A program made the position numbers and the translations under genes. A stretch of 64,000 nt of DNA, from contig NZ_AFNV02000022.1 in the NCBI RefSeq assembly GCF_000215955.2, positions 1-64,000 of the forward strand, written 5' to 3'. Below are positions 25,779 through 35,447 of this stretch, piece by piece. This DNA comes from Salinisphaera shabanensis E1L3A. GTDB taxonomy: Bacteria; Pseudomonadota; Gammaproteobacteria; Nevskiales; Salinisphaeraceae. Every line of letters begins with the position of its first letter. Position 1 is the first letter of the stretch. The notes under the pieces were generated by a model that searched no databases, had not been told where the DNA came from, and saw nothing but the letters and a program-made list of their open reading frames with translations.

Positions 25779-28276
25779 CAGCCTTCGTTGGCCGCTTTCA
25801 GTCGTGCCGGCGCTTTACGCCGGGCATTCAGATCGTGACGATCGGCTTCACGGGTCGAATCGGTGAGCTCACGGATCAGACTATCTACACGGTCGGCGGT
25901 GCCAAGCTGATCTTCCGTGGTGGTGGTAATCTCCTCCACCGACGCCGTGGTCTGTTCAACCCCTTCGGCAATGCGCCCGAACGCGTCGTGCGCCACGCGG
26001 ATGACATCGTTGCCACTGTCGATACGTTTGAGCGATTGACTGATGAGGCGATTGATCTGACGCGTGGCATCGGCCGATTTCTCGGCCAGCTTTCGCACCT
26101 CATCGGCAACGACCGAGAACCCGAGCCCATGCTCACCGGCACGCGCGGCTTCAATCGCGGCGTTGAACGCCAGCAGATTGGTTTGCGAGGCGATTTCGCC
26201 GATCACTTTCACGATCTCTTCGATATCTTCGGACGACTTGTGGATCGCTGCCATCGCTTCGGTCGAGTTTTCCAGCGCTTTGACGCCTTGCGCTGCTTCG
26301 CGCTGTGTCGTACGCGCCATTTCCCGCGTGAGCCGCGTGTTCTCGACGATCGAGGCGATCGACGCGTGCAATTCCTGTACAGCCTCGCGCATGGCGTCGG
26401 ACTGTTGCTGGATATGTTCTTCGCGCTCGACCTGTTCGGTGATGTCGGTCGCAAATTTCACGACCTTGTACGGTTCACCGTCGGCGTCGAAGATCGGGTT
26501 ATAGGTCGCCTGGATCCAGATGCGCTGCCCGAACCGCCCGATCCGCATGAACCGGTCGCTGACATATTCGCCGCGCCCCAGCGCTTGCCAGAAGTCGCGA
26601 TACGGGCCGCTGGCGACATAGGACGGATCGCACAGCAAACGATGATGCTGGCCGATGAGCTCGTCGCGCTGGTAGCCCAGCGTGTTCAGGAAGTTGTCAT
26701 TGACGGTCAGGATATAGCCCTTGAGATCGAACTCGATCACCGCCTGCGAACGAGCAATTGCGTTGACCTTGCCCTCGAATTCGGTGTTGCGGTGCTTGTC
26801 CGCGGTGATATCCGTGGCGAACTTCACCACTTTGCAGGGACGCCCATGCAGATCGAAGATCGGGTTGTAGCTCGCCTGTAGCCAGATTTCGCGCCCGTTA
26901 CGCGCCACCCGTCTGAACTGGTCTGCAACGTACTCGCCGGCCGCGAGTTTCTTCCACAGAAGTTTGTAGTCTTCGCTGGCCGCGTAGTCCGCTTCGCAGA
27001 ACATGCTGTGATGCTTGCCGACAAGTTCGTCGAGCCGGTACCCCACGGTTTCTCGGAAATTCTTGTTGGCCGTGATGATCGTGCCGTCGAGATTGAATTC
27101 GATCACGCTCTGGGCTCGATCGATCGCGTCGAATTTACCGTCTGCCTCGGCCTGACGCTGACGCGCCTCGGTCATATCGCTGGCAAACTTGACGACCTTG
27201 GTGGGGCGTCCGCGTGCGTCGAGAATCGGGTTGTAGATCGCCTGCAACCAGACCTCGCGGCCATCCCGGGTTTGACGCTGAAACTCGCCGGCCACGAATT
27301 CGCCGCGGGCCAGACGTGCCCAGAAGCTGCGATAGTCCTCGCTTTGGGCGTACGCCAGATCGCACAGACGACGGTGATGCTCGCCAATCAATTCCGCTTC
27401 GCTGTACCCCATCAGGCTAAGAAAATTCTTGTTTGCCTTGAGCACATGGCCGTCAAGATCGAACTCGACGACCGCACGCGAACGATCGATCGCGCGAAGC
27501 TGGCTTTCCGACTCTGCTTCCTGTGTCTTGTGAGCTGTGACGTCGGCGGCAAACTTCACCACCTTGTACGGTTTACCGTAGGCGTCCAGCACCGGGTTGT
27601 AGCTGGCCTGCAGCCATATTTCGCGCCCGCTCTTGTCGATTCGACAATACTCGCCGCTTTTGAATTCGCCGCGCGCCAGCGCGCGCCAGAATTCTTGATA
27701 GGCCTCGCTTTCGACGTGCGCCGTTTCGCAGAACAGCCGGTGATGACGACCCCGAATTTCTTCGAGGGTATAGCCGGTAAGTGAGAGGAAATTTCGATTC
27801 GCGTTGAGAATCGTACCGCTCAGATCGAACTCGACCACGGCCTGGGAGCGATCCAGCGCGCTGAGCTTGCTGGCGTGTTCAGCGCTGATACGCTTTTCGC
27901 TCGTGATGTCCGTGGCCAGCTTGATGATCTTGACGATGTTGCCCGCCTCGTCCCGGATCGGATTGTAGGTTGCGTTCAGCCAGACCTCGCTGCCGCCCTT
28001 GGCGATACGTCGATATTCCCCGCTATCGAAATGCCCGCTACCGAGCTTGTCCCAGGATTCGGCATACTCCGGGTGTTCGACGTCTTCTTGGCTGCAGAAC
28101 ATCCGATGGTGCTGGCCGACGATTTCGTCGAGCCCGTAGCCCAGCGTTCGGCAGAAGTTGGCGTTGGCGCCCAGTATCAGGCCTTGCGCGTCGAACTCGA
28201 TCACCGCGTGCGCGCGATCGATTGCGCTACGAAGCGCCTCAAACTCTGCGTGGGCTACAGTAGAAGAATCGGTCAT
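25778..28276 (-). CDS. Soluble methyl-accepting protein with five tandem PAS domains
   Basis: This encodes 832 residues from ATG 28276, with no membrane segment. Five PAS/PAC units of exactly or nearly 122 residues fill about residues 5-613. Each has a D-R-x-x-A-V-x-E-F-D start, an invariant G-x-H-H-R/S-x-x-C, and a WLQA-type S/TYNPI-x-D end. The signalling domain follows with the receptor hairpin EIASQTNLLAFNAAIEAARAG and FSVVADEVRKLAEKS. The layout resembles BdlA/Aer2-type cytoplasmic receptors; PAS domains may bind heme or flavin and sense oxygen or redox. The gene overlaps the triple-CheW gene by 1 nt. Confidence 0.9.
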   Translation of the reverse strand: MTDSSTVAHAEFEALRSAIDRAHAVIEFDAQGLILGANANFCRTLGYGLDEIVGQHHRMFCSQEDVEHPEYAESWDKLGSGHFDSGEYRRIAKGGSEVWLNATYNPIRDEAGNIVKIIKLATDITSEKRISAEHASKLSALDRSQAVVEFDLSGTILNANRNFLSLTGYTLEEIRGRHHRLFCETAHVESEAYQEFWRALARGEFKSGEYCRIDKSGREIWLQASYNPVLDAYGKPYKVVKFAADVTAHKTQEAESESQLRAIDRSRAVVEFDLDGHVLKANKNFLSLMGYSEAELIGEHHRRLCDLAYAQSEDYRSFWARLARGEFVAGEFQRQTRDGREVWLQAIYNPILDARGRPTKVVKFASDMTEARQRQAEADGKFDAIDRAQSVIEFNLDGTIITANKNFRETVGYRLDELVGKHHSMFCEADYAASEDYKLLWKKLAAGEYVADQFRRVARNGREIWLQASYNPIFDLHGRPCKVVKFATDITADKHRNTEFEGKVNAIARSQAVIEFDLKGYILTVNDNFLNTLGYQRDELIGQHHRLLCDPSYVASGPYRDFWQALGRGEYVSDRFMRIGRFGQRIWIQATYNPIFDADGEPYKVVKFATDITEQVEREEHIQQQSDAMREAVQELHASIASIVENTRLTREMARTTQREAAQGVKALENSTEAMAAIHKSSEDIEEIVKVIGEIASQTNLLAFNAAIEAARAGEHGLGFSVVADEVRKLAEKSADATRQINRLISQSLKRIDSGNDVIRVAHDAFGRIAEGVEQTTASVEEITTTTEDQLGTADRVDSLIRELTDSTREADRHDLNARRKAPARLKAANEG
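26400..28240 (-). repeat. Five-fold internal repeat of about 366 bp (PAS units)
   Basis: The PAS-coding part of the receptor gene is a tandem array of five diverged units of about 366 bp (122 codons). It arose by duplication; the conserved HH(R/S)xxC and YNP segments recur at the same phase in each unit. Confidence 0.75.
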
Positions 28277-28556
28277 GGACGATCGCCTGCACGAATTGGG
28301 GGAAAACAAACAGGTCTTGCAACGCAGACCCGAAGCAAACGTAGCTCATATGAGCAGCAAGACCGCTCGTTTACTCATCGGCTTGTCGCTATAAAACTTT
28401 ATCGGCGAGCCGGTGTAAGCGCGTTTTGAGGGGAACGGCGAAAGCGCTGTTAAAACAATGAGTCAGATCACAGGACAAACAACAGCGGCACTCGCGGTTA
28501 CGCGCGAAGGCCCCTAAACCCCGCGGGCCAAGCCGGTAGCACACAAGAGGTAATAT

Positions 28557-29471
28557 TTGTCCATGGCATCCAGTGCAGAAGCAGCGGCAGCGCCCGACTC
28601 GGTCGACGAGGTGATGGGCTCGGTTCACGACACGGTACTCGTGACCTGGGCGGCGTTCGTGGATCACATGCCTTTTATTGGTATCGGCCTGACCATTGTG
28701 GCGCTCACCTGGGTCATGGCCTGGATGAGTACGGTGCTCGCCGCGCGCGTGGTCAGCAAAAAAGCGCGTCCATCACTGCGCCGTCTGATCGATCGGCTGC
28801 TCTCGTTGGCCATATGGGCGCTGGGCCTCACTCTGGCGGCTGTCGTGGTCTTTCCCGGCCTTTCGCCTGCGAAAGCACTGGGTGGGCTGGGCCTGTTATC
28901 GGTCGCAGTCGGCTTTGCGTTCAAGGACACGTTCGAGAATTTCTTTGCCGGCATGCTCATGCTGTGGAAATACCCGTTCGAGAACGGGGATTTCATCGAG
29001 AGCGGCGACATCATGGGGCGCGTCGAACAGATCAATATTCGCGTGACCAATATCCGTCAGGTCACCGGCGAGCTGCTTGTCGTGCCCAATGCCAGCCTGT
29101 TCAAGAACCCGGTGCTCGTACTCACTAATCAGCCGGTCCGGCGAATTCATGTCGTAACAGGCGTAGCCTACGACGAAAATCTCGCCGAAGCATTGGAGGT
29201 GATCGAAACCACGGTACGCGCCTGCGAAAGCCGCGTGAAAGACTATCCGGTGCAGGTTTTCGCCACCGGCTTTGGCAGCAGCAGCATGGATATCGACGTG
29301 AGCTGGTGGTGCGATTCGACGCCGCTGGGCACACGCAAATCGCGTAACGAGATTGTCGTCGCCATCAAGGCCGCGCTGGACGCGGCGGGCATAGAAATCC
29401 CCTACCCGTACCGGACGCTACACTTCAGAGCGCCGATACCAGTCGAAAACGAGTCTTCAAAGCCCGGCTGA
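28557..29471 (+). CDS. mscS: MscS-family mechanosensitive channel (short form)
   Basis: This encodes 304 residues with three spans in the first 130 residues. They end in the classical pore helix LGGLGLLSVAVGFAFKDTFENFFAGMLML and beta-domain (YPFENGDFIESGDIMGRVEQ, then ELLVVPNASLFKNPV). The size and layout are those of E. coli MscS. AAGAGG at 28545-28550 favours the TTG start at 28557; ATG 28563 is the alternative. The stop overlaps the convergent nitroreductase-like gene by 15 nt. The gap 28310-28556 upstream carries no gene that I can support. Confidence 0.87.
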   Translation: MSMASSAEAAAAPDSVDEVMGSVHDTVLVTWAAFVDHMPFIGIGLTIVALTWVMAWMSTVLAARVVSKKARPSLRRLIDRLLSLAIWALGLTLAAVVVFPGLSPAKALGGLGLLSVAVGFAFKDTFENFFAGMLMLWKYPFENGDFIESGDIMGRVEQINIRVTNIRQVTGELLVVPNASLFKNPVLVLTNQPVRRIHVVTGVAYDENLAEALEVIETTVRACESRVKDYPVQVFATGFGSSSMDIDVSWWCDSTPLGTRKSRNEIVVAIKAALDAAGIEIPYPYRTLHFRAPIPVENESSKPG

Positions 29472-30083
29472 AGGCTCGGCCGGCGCCCCGATACAGAAAA
29501 GCGCCACAGGTTGCAGCGGAGCATGCAGATTCAGAAGGCTGGAAAGACGTGCATCGTCGAAACCGGCGACGATCACACCACCCAGGTCTTGCGCCAACGT
29601 GGCCAGGTGCATGTTCTGCAAGACCGCACCCGTCTCGATATGGACATAGCGCTCGCCGCGCCGGCCATCGGGCTGGTGATCGGCGAAATGCGCGCGGGCC
29701 GCCGCATAATCGGCCGCCACAACCAGCACGACGGCCGCCAGCTCCAGCCAGACATCATCGGCTAGCGCAGTTGCCCGCAACGCTTCGGGTGGAACCGTTT
29801 TCACCCATTCACCGAGCCGGCCTTCGGGTGTATCGAGCGCATACAATCCAGGCGCGTATTCCGGCTCGTTCAGTCGCTGAATGACAGCGAACAGCCGTAG
29901 CGGATATAGCGCATGCGCCGATGGCGCGTTGCGTTTGCCGAGCGCGGATCCGCCCTGGGCGCAGTGAACGATACGCTCGAGCGCGACGCGGTCGATCGCC
30001 GCGTCGCTATATTCACGTACGCTGTGGCGCCGCTCGATCAGCGCGGTCAGCGTTGAACCCGGGTCAGCCATACGTGGGGCCAT
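29457..30083 (-). CDS. SagB/nitroreductase-family oxidoreductase
   Basis: This encodes about 208 residues. The start ERRHSVREYSD is the phosphate-binding motif of FMN-dependent nitroreductases, followed by GSALGKRNAPSAHALYPLRLF, typical of the SagB-type dehydrogenase subgroup, and ETGAVLQNMHLATLAQDLGG near the end. It reduces or dehydrogenates small substrates using FMN; the substrate is unknown and no RiPP precursor is nearby. The N-terminus is uncertain (ATG 30083 or 30071); a longer start at 30095 would fall in a terminator hairpin. Confidence 0.78.
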   Translation of the reverse strand: MAPRMADPGSTLTALIERRHSVREYSDAAIDRVALERIVHCAQGGSALGKRNAPSAHALYPLRLFAVIQRLNEPEYAPGLYALDTPEGRLGEWVKTVPPEALRATALADDVWLELAAVVLVVAADYAAARAHFADHQPDGRRGERYVHIETGAVLQNMHLATLAQDLGGVIVAGFDDARLSSLLNLHAPLQPVALFCIGAPAEPSAGL

Positions 30084-30093
30084 GACATGCAAC

Positions 30094-30117
30094 AACGGGG
30101 CCGTTCACGGCCCCGTT
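30094..30117 (-). terminator. Hairpin after the alpha/beta hydrolase gene
   Basis: AACGGGGCCG and CGGCCCCGTT form perfect 10-bp arms with a 4-nt loop, 16 nt after the stop of the hydrolase gene. The T-run is weak, so termination strength is uncertain. Confidence 0.6.
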
Positions 30118-30132
30118 CGTCGCGTTCGCTGT

Positions 30133-30966
30133 CTACCCTAGGAAATCGAGCAATGCCTTGTTGAACTCGTCGGCGTGCGTGGCATTGATGCCATGCGGCC
30201 CGCCTTCGATAAGCGTCAACGAACTGTCGCTGATGGCATCCACCGAACGCTTACCGCTGACTTCGAACGGAACGATGCCATCGGAATCGCCGTGAATGAC
30301 CAGCGTCGGGACATCGAACTTCGCCAGATCGTCGCGGAAGTCGGTGCGCCCGAAGGCCGCGATGCAATCCAACGTGCCCTTGGGCGAGGCGAACCAGGCG
30401 ATATCGCGGTGATACTGGCGGTTGGCGTCGCTGACGAGCAGCCCACCCTGTTCGGTGGAAAAGAAGTTGCCCGAGAAATCTTCGAAGAAGGCCGGGCGAT
30501 CGCTTTTCACACCGTTTTCAAACTCGGCGATCGTTGCGTCATCCAGACCGCCGTCGGGATTGTCGTCCGCCTTGTAGAGATACGGCGGCACGGCGGCTGC
30601 GAGTACGGCCTTGGCCACGCGCTGGGTACCGTAGGTGCCGATATAGCGTGCGACTTCGCCGCCGCCCATGGAGAAGCCGACCAGCGTCATGTCGGACAAA
30701 TCCAGATGTTCGACCAGGGTGTTCAGATCGCGGGCGAGCGTGTCGTAGTCGTAGCCTGTGAACGGCTGCGAGGACTTGCCGAAACCGCGCCGGTCGTAGG
30801 TGATCACACGATAGCCGGCGTCGACGAGCGCTGGCACCTGGTTTTCCCAGGAACGTCCGGACAGGGGCCAGCCGTGAATGAGCACGACCGGTTTGCCGCT
30901 GCCGACGTCCTCGTAATACAGCTCTACCGGCGCGTCATTTTCGCGGTCGACTTCAATAAATGCCAT
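30133..30966 (-). CDS. Alpha/beta hydrolase (cofactor-free chloroperoxidase / arylesterase type)
   Basis: This encodes 277 residues with no signal peptide. Visible motifs are HGWPLSGRSW (oxyanion region), the YDRRGFGKSSQP loop, the nucleophile elbow GFSMGGGE, the acid DSDGIVP and the base GGPHGINATH. This set marks the chloroperoxidase/arylesterase branch, whose members hydrolyse esters and can make peracids. AAGGTG precedes the ATG by a suitable distance. It appears monocistronic, ended by the hairpin at 30094-30117. Confidence 0.88.
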   Translation of the reverse strand: MAFIEVDRENDAPVELYYEDVGSGKPVVLIHGWPLSGRSWENQVPALVDAGYRVITYDRRGFGKSSQPFTGYDYDTLARDLNTLVEHLDLSDMTLVGFSMGGGEVARYIGTYGTQRVAKAVLAAAVPPYLYKADDNPDGGLDDATIAEFENGVKSDRPAFFEDFSGNFFSTEQGGLLVSDANRQYHRDIAWFASPKGTLDCIAAFGRTDFRDDLAKFDVPTLVIHGDSDGIVPFEVSGKRSVDAISDSSLTLIEGGPHGINATHADEFNKALLDFLG

Positions 30967-31130
30967 AGCGCTTTCACCTTATTGAATGCTTAACCCAGAA
31001 CATGGGTCGATGCGGGTCCAAGACAAGCCGTGCATTGAGTTTGCTATGCCATAGCGGGTCACGCCGCATCGCGCAATTGTGTGATTCGGTTTAGGCTTGC
31101 GCGCTGCACTGGTTAAATCGCGCACAATTC

Positions 31131-31925
31131 ATGCCCGAAACTCAATCCCGTCCGGTTCCCAATACACGCGTGTCCGCCCGCGCGATCTATCAGACGATTC
31201 GCCGCGACGGTGAAGAGGAAATGTCGCGCCCATTGGGTTCGCTCTGGTGGTCCGGCGTCGCCGCCGGCATCGCAATTTCGACGTCGGTTATCGCCGAAGG
31301 ACTACTGCATAGCAGTCTGCCCGACAGCCCTTGGCGCGTGCCACTGGAGGCGTTCGGCTATTGCGTGGGTTTCGTGTTGGTAGTGCTCGGCCGCATGCAG
31401 CTGTTCACCGAAAACACGATCACCGCCGTACTACCGCTCATGGCACGCACCACTCGCGGTTCGCTGATATGTATCGCCCGCCTTTGGAGCGTGGTCTTTG
31501 CGGCCAACATGCTCGGCACGCTGGTCGCTGCAACGTTCACCGACGTAATCGGCTTTGCCACGCCCGAACAATTGGCCGCTTTCCATGAGGTGTCACGGCC
31601 GTTAATGGAAAAAGGCTGGCTTGAGACGCTCCTGCACGGTATTCCAGCCGGGTTCTTCGTGGCGGCCATGGTCTGGATGCTGCCCAATGCCCGCGGCTCG
31701 GAAATCTGGGTGATCGTGATTGCGACCTACATGATCGCACTTGGCGGTTTTGCCCATGTTGTGGTGGGCTCCATGGAAGCGTTTCTGCTCGTACTGGCCG
31801 GCGAAGTGGCGATTATCGATGCGCTCTGGGGCTGCCTTTTGCCGGCGTTCATCGGCAACGTACTGGGCGGCACGGTCTTGTTTTCGCTACTGGCCTACGG
31901 TCAGGTTCGCCAGGAAATCGACTAA
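31131..31925 (+). CDS. YfdC-like formate/nitrite transporter family protein
   Basis: This encodes 264 residues with six spans after a 50-residue charged N-terminus. It has the FNT layout (LFTENTITAVLPL, GIPAGFFVAAMVW, then GGFAHVVVGSMEAFL with the central histidine). Divergence from FocA/NirC and the polar N-terminal extension place it with YfdC-type proteins of unknown substrate. It is separate from the cyanase-linked FNT and only 9 nt upstream of arfB, with which it is co-transcribed. Confidence 0.8.
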   Translation: MPETQSRPVPNTRVSARAIYQTIRRDGEEEMSRPLGSLWWSGVAAGIAISTSVIAEGLLHSSLPDSPWRVPLEAFGYCVGFVLVVLGRMQLFTENTITAVLPLMARTTRGSLICIARLWSVVFAANMLGTLVAATFTDVIGFATPEQLAAFHEVSRPLMEKGWLETLLHGIPAGFFVAAMVWMLPNARGSEIWVIVIATYMIALGGFAHVVVGSMEAFLLVLAGEVAIIDALWGCLLPAFIGNVLGGTVLFSLLAYGQVRQEID

Positions 31926-31934
31926 CCTCACGAC

Positions 31935-32357
31935 ATGGCGCTACCAATCTCCAATCGTGTAAGTATCGAAGACTGGGAAATCGAGTGGCATGCGATACGT
32001 TCGTCTGGCGCCGGCGGCCAGAACGTCAACAAGGTGGCCACCGCCGTGCATCTGCGCTTCGATATTCGAGCGTCATCGTTGCCCGATCAATACAAGGAAC
32101 GGCTGCTCGAACGGCGCGATCGCCGTATCACACGCGACGGCGTTATCGTGATCAAGGCGCAACGGTTTCGTAGTCAGGACAAGAATCGCGAGGACGCGCT
32201 TACCCGGCTCGAAGCCATCGTACGCAACGCGACCGCCGTTGCACGTCGACGTAAGCCCACCAAACCGTCGCAACGCGCCAAGCGTAAACGCCTGGATGCG
32301 AAGACACGGCGGGGACGCACCAAGACCCTACGCACCAGCCCGTCACGCCACGACTGA
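31935..32357 (+). CDS. arfB: Alternative ribosome-rescue factor / peptidyl-tRNA hydrolase ArfB
   Basis: This encodes 140 residues. The catalytic GGQ motif is at 27-29 (SSGAGGQNVNKV), as in class I release factors, and the C-terminal 40 residues are Lys/Arg-rich (RRRKPTKPSQRAKRKR), the tail that probes the empty mRNA channel. ArfB frees stalled ribosomes by hydrolysing peptidyl-tRNA. The length matches E. coli YaeJ. Its link to the upstream FNT gene (9-nt gap) has no obvious functional reason. Confidence 0.93.
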   Translation: MALPISNRVSIEDWEIEWHAIRSSGAGGQNVNKVATAVHLRFDIRASSLPDQYKERLLERRDRRITRDGVIVIKAQRFRSQDKNREDALTRLEAIVRNATAVARRRKPTKPSQRAKRKRLDAKTRRGRTKTLRTSPSRHD

Positions 32358-32529
32358 GCGCAGCGCTCCCAGACGCACTTGCATCGCTGCTGTACGATGG
32401 TGCGCTTTATTTTGCACCGCAACAATGCGGCGACGGGGACCGACACCACGAAACGCCATTCTCTGCCTGGCTCCGGGCGGATGTGCTGCGCGCTTTTGAC
32501 GTCTTCGTTGCAGACGAAACGATCTGCCC

Positions 32530-34086
32530 ATGAACCAATCTTCCACTGCCCCTGCCAACGTATCCGTATCGCGCTGGGGCGATCCCATCACCCTCGTTTT
32601 AAGCGTGGGGTTCGTTGCTCTGTTCCTTGGCCTGTCGTTTTACGACCTCGACGGTGTCGCAAGCGCGATCGCAACCGGATTCGCCTGGACCGCGACAACG
32701 CTAGGCCCTTATTTCGAATGGTTACTTCTGGCGACGTTTTTTATCGGCATCGGCGTGGCTTGCACGCCCGCCGCACGGGCGCGTATCGGCGGTCTTGATA
32801 CGCCCGAACTGAGCACTTTCAAGTGGCTGTCCATCATCATGTGTACGTTGCTGGCCGGTGGCGGCGTGTTCTTTGCCGCAGGCGAGCCGGTCTATCATTT
32901 TCTGACCACGCCGCCGGCTTTTGATAGCGAGGCAGGCAGTGCCGCCGCCGTTTCCGACGCGCTCGCACAGTCGTTCATGCACTGGGGCTTTCTCGCCTGG
33001 GCCATTCTGGGTTCGCTGACCGCGATCGTTCTCGCCCATGCCCATTACGACAACGGCGAGCCGCTACGCCCGCGCAGCCTGCTGCTGCCGATACTGGGCC
33101 GGCGCATGATTCATGGTCCCATCGGCAGCGTGATCGATGCCGTCTGCATTATCGCGGTGGTGGCCGGCACGGTCGGCCCGATCGGCTTTCTGGCCACCCA
33201 GGTCAGCTACGGGCTGCACGAGATTTTCGGCGTGGCGGAAGGACTTACCACCCAGTTGGCCATTCTCGTCGTGCTCGGCATTGTCTACGTTACATCGGCC
33301 GTGACCGGCATCAATCGCGGCATTCAGCTGATGAGCCGTTTCAACGTGTTTCTTGCACTGGGCATCGCGGCCGTCATCTTCGTTTTCGGGCCCACGTTAT
33401 TCCTGGTCAATTCCTATAGCCAGGCTTTCGGGGATTACATCAGTTCGTTTTTCACCATGGCCACGATGACCGCCCAGACCGCGCCGGCCTGGTGGATGAA
33501 ATGGTGGACCGTGTTCTTCTTTGCCTGGTTCATCGGCTACGGACCGTTAATGGCGATCTTCGTCGCCCGTATCTCGCGCGGACGCACGATCCGCCAGATG
33601 GTCGTATCGGTCGCCGTACTGGCACCGATCGCCACCACGCTCTGGTTTACCTTGCTCGGCGGGTCGGGCATCTACTACCAGATGGCCGGAGTCTTCGATC
33701 TCACCGATGCATTGGCAAACTTCAAGTTCGACGTCGCCACCCTGACGGTGGCGCAGGCGCTGCCAGGCGGTGCAGCCATGGCGCTCGCCATCATGGTGCT
33801 GACATCGATCTTCGTCGCCACCACGGGCGACTCCATGAGCTATGCGATTGCCGTGGTCGCCGCCGGGCACGACGAGCCCGCGCCACTCATGCGAGCCCTA
33901 TGCGGGATCATCATGGCCGTCATGGCCGGCGTGCTGTTGACCATGGGCAGCGGCCAGATCGGTGCTTTGCAGCAGTTGATCGTGATTACGGCCATTCCGG
34001 TATCGCTTGTGCTGCTGCCCTCGCTTTGGACCGGGCCAAAGGCTGCTTATGCCATGGCACGCGCTCAGGGCATCGTCGACGGCTAA
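32530..34086 (+). CDS. BCCT-family osmolyte transporter
   Basis: This encodes 518 residues with twelve predicted spans. The family core is visible: GEPVYHFLTTPP, INRGIQLMSRFNV and the WWMKWWTVFFFAWFIGYGPL substrate-path helix, followed by MAIFVARISRGRTIRQ. BCCT carriers take up betaine, choline, carnitine or ectoine with sodium or protons. The tryptophan-rich stretch is where the quaternary-amine cage normally lies. The C-terminal cytosolic tail is short, so osmosensing by a BetP-like tail is unlikely. It probably serves osmoprotection along with the three MscS channels in this window. Confidence 0.87.
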   Translation: MNQSSTAPANVSVSRWGDPITLVLSVGFVALFLGLSFYDLDGVASAIATGFAWTATTLGPYFEWLLLATFFIGIGVACTPAARARIGGLDTPELSTFKWLSIIMCTLLAGGGVFFAAGEPVYHFLTTPPAFDSEAGSAAAVSDALAQSFMHWGFLAWAILGSLTAIVLAHAHYDNGEPLRPRSLLLPILGRRMIHGPIGSVIDAVCIIAVVAGTVGPIGFLATQVSYGLHEIFGVAEGLTTQLAILVVLGIVYVTSAVTGINRGIQLMSRFNVFLALGIAAVIFVFGPTLFLVNSYSQAFGDYISSFFTMATMTAQTAPAWWMKWWTVFFFAWFIGYGPLMAIFVARISRGRTIRQMVVSVAVLAPIATTLWFTLLGGSGIYYQMAGVFDLTDALANFKFDVATLTVAQALPGGAAMALAIMVLTSIFVATTGDSMSYAIAVVAAGHDEPAPLMRALCGIIMAVMAGVLLTMGSGQIGALQQLIVITAIPVSLVLLPSLWTGPKAAYAMARAQGIVDG

Positions 34087-34158
34087 GGCTAAGGCCCAAC
34101 TGATCATCGCGTGCTGACATGGTATAAGGCAGGATGACGTGAACGAACAGCATCTGCC

Positions 34159-35376
34159 TTGGCCGAATCTGCTGCGATAAATTCGGGAGCCACGCTCGAT
34201 CGCCGGACGATCGAGCGCTGCATGAACGACGGCGCGCGCCGTTTACGCTTTCCGCCCGAGGTAGAACAAGCCTACGAGGCATACCGGCGCGAATACCGCG
34301 CGCGTGTGATGAGCAGCACGATCGTACCGTCGCTTCTCATCTACAACCTCTACCTGATTGTCGACTACCTACTGCTTCCAGCCACGTTTGGCATCGCGCT
34401 TTTTTGCCATTTGATCGTGGTAACGCCGCTGCTACTCATCGCGGGCCTGATTGTCCGACAGCGTCCGCGCCTGTGGCTGCGCGAATGCCTTTCCGCGAGC
34501 TTACCGCTGGCCATGGCCGCCCAGTTGTTGTTCATCTTTTATATAAACAGAGATCTGGCTACAGCCGACCACTATCAGTACGCCATTTCGGGCATATTGG
34601 CCTATGCCAACGTCAACCAGCGCCCCCCTTTTCGGTTTGCGCTGATCAGCACGCTGATCCTGATAGCGAGCTACTGCGCCGTACTTCTGGCCGCGCAGAC
34701 CGCCTTTCCCCCGTTTCTTATCGGCATGTCTCTGATTACCGGCGTGGGTTATGTAACCCTGGTCGCCAACTATCGGATGGAACGCGACGCGCGCTACGCG
34801 TTCTTGCGGCGTACACATGACCGGTTCGAATACGAAGTCTCCGAGCATGCAGCCACGCATGACGCGTTGACCGGTTTAGCCAACCGTTACGAGTTCGAAA
34901 AACGCAGCGCTCAACTTTATGCCGATCGACGCCTGGCGCGAACGAGCCTTGGCATTCTCATGCTGGACGTCGATGATTTCAAAGCCTATAACGACCACTA
35001 CGGCCATATCGCCGGCGATGCCTGCCTCAAGCGGATTGCCGACGCAATCGCATCACAACTGCGCAACGACGAAGATCTGGCGATACGTTACGGCGGTGAA
35101 GAATTTCTGATTCTGCTTTTTAATGCCACGCTGGCTGATACGACCGGCATCGCCGAACGGCTACGCCATAGGGTCAACGCCTTTCATATCCCGCATGTTG
35201 CAGCGCACGGCCATGTAACCATCAGCATTGGCGCGGCCGCCGGGACTATTGCCGAAAACCCGATGAATGAACTCATCGCACGGGCCGATGCTGCGCTCTA
35301 CCAAGCCAAGCGCGGCGGAAGAAACCAGGTTTCGCCTCCTACGTTATCCGCCGATACGCCAAGCGCTTCGATCTGA
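34159..35376 (+). CDS. Membrane diguanylate cyclase (GGEEF)
   Basis: This encodes 405 residues: five to six spans at about 48-205, a linker, and a GGDEF domain (about 225-390) with DALTGLANRYEFE, the LDVDDFKAYNDHYGH metal site and active-site RYGGEEFLIL. It should make cyclic-di-GMP. The product-inhibition RxxD is not in canonical phase (RNDED precedes LAIRYGGEEF). The listed start is TTG 34159; ATG 34222 is the alternative and no strong ribosome binding site distinguishes them. The membrane part resembles no sensor I can name. Confidence 0.85.
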   Translation: MAESAAINSGATLDRRTIERCMNDGARRLRFPPEVEQAYEAYRREYRARVMSSTIVPSLLIYNLYLIVDYLLLPATFGIALFCHLIVVTPLLLIAGLIVRQRPRLWLRECLSASLPLAMAAQLLFIFYINRDLATADHYQYAISGILAYANVNQRPPFRFALISTLILIASYCAVLLAAQTAFPPFLIGMSLITGVGYVTLVANYRMERDARYAFLRRTHDRFEYEVSEHAATHDALTGLANRYEFEKRSAQLYADRRLARTSLGILMLDVDDFKAYNDHYGHIAGDACLKRIADAIASQLRNDEDLAIRYGGEEFLILLFNATLADTTGIAERLRHRVNAFHIPHVAAHGHVTISIGAAAGTIAENPMNELIARADAALYQAKRGGRNQVSPPTLSADTPSASI

Positions 35377-35447
35377 GCTGTTTGGTAACTCAATACAACG
35401 GTTCAGATCGCCTTTACGAAGCGACCCATCGGCCCGCCGGCCTTGAA

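Noticed and set aside
25658-26881. 407-residue plus-strand frame opposite the chemoreceptor
   Set aside because: The receptor hairpin and PAS motifs are on the minus strand; this frame is a shadow.
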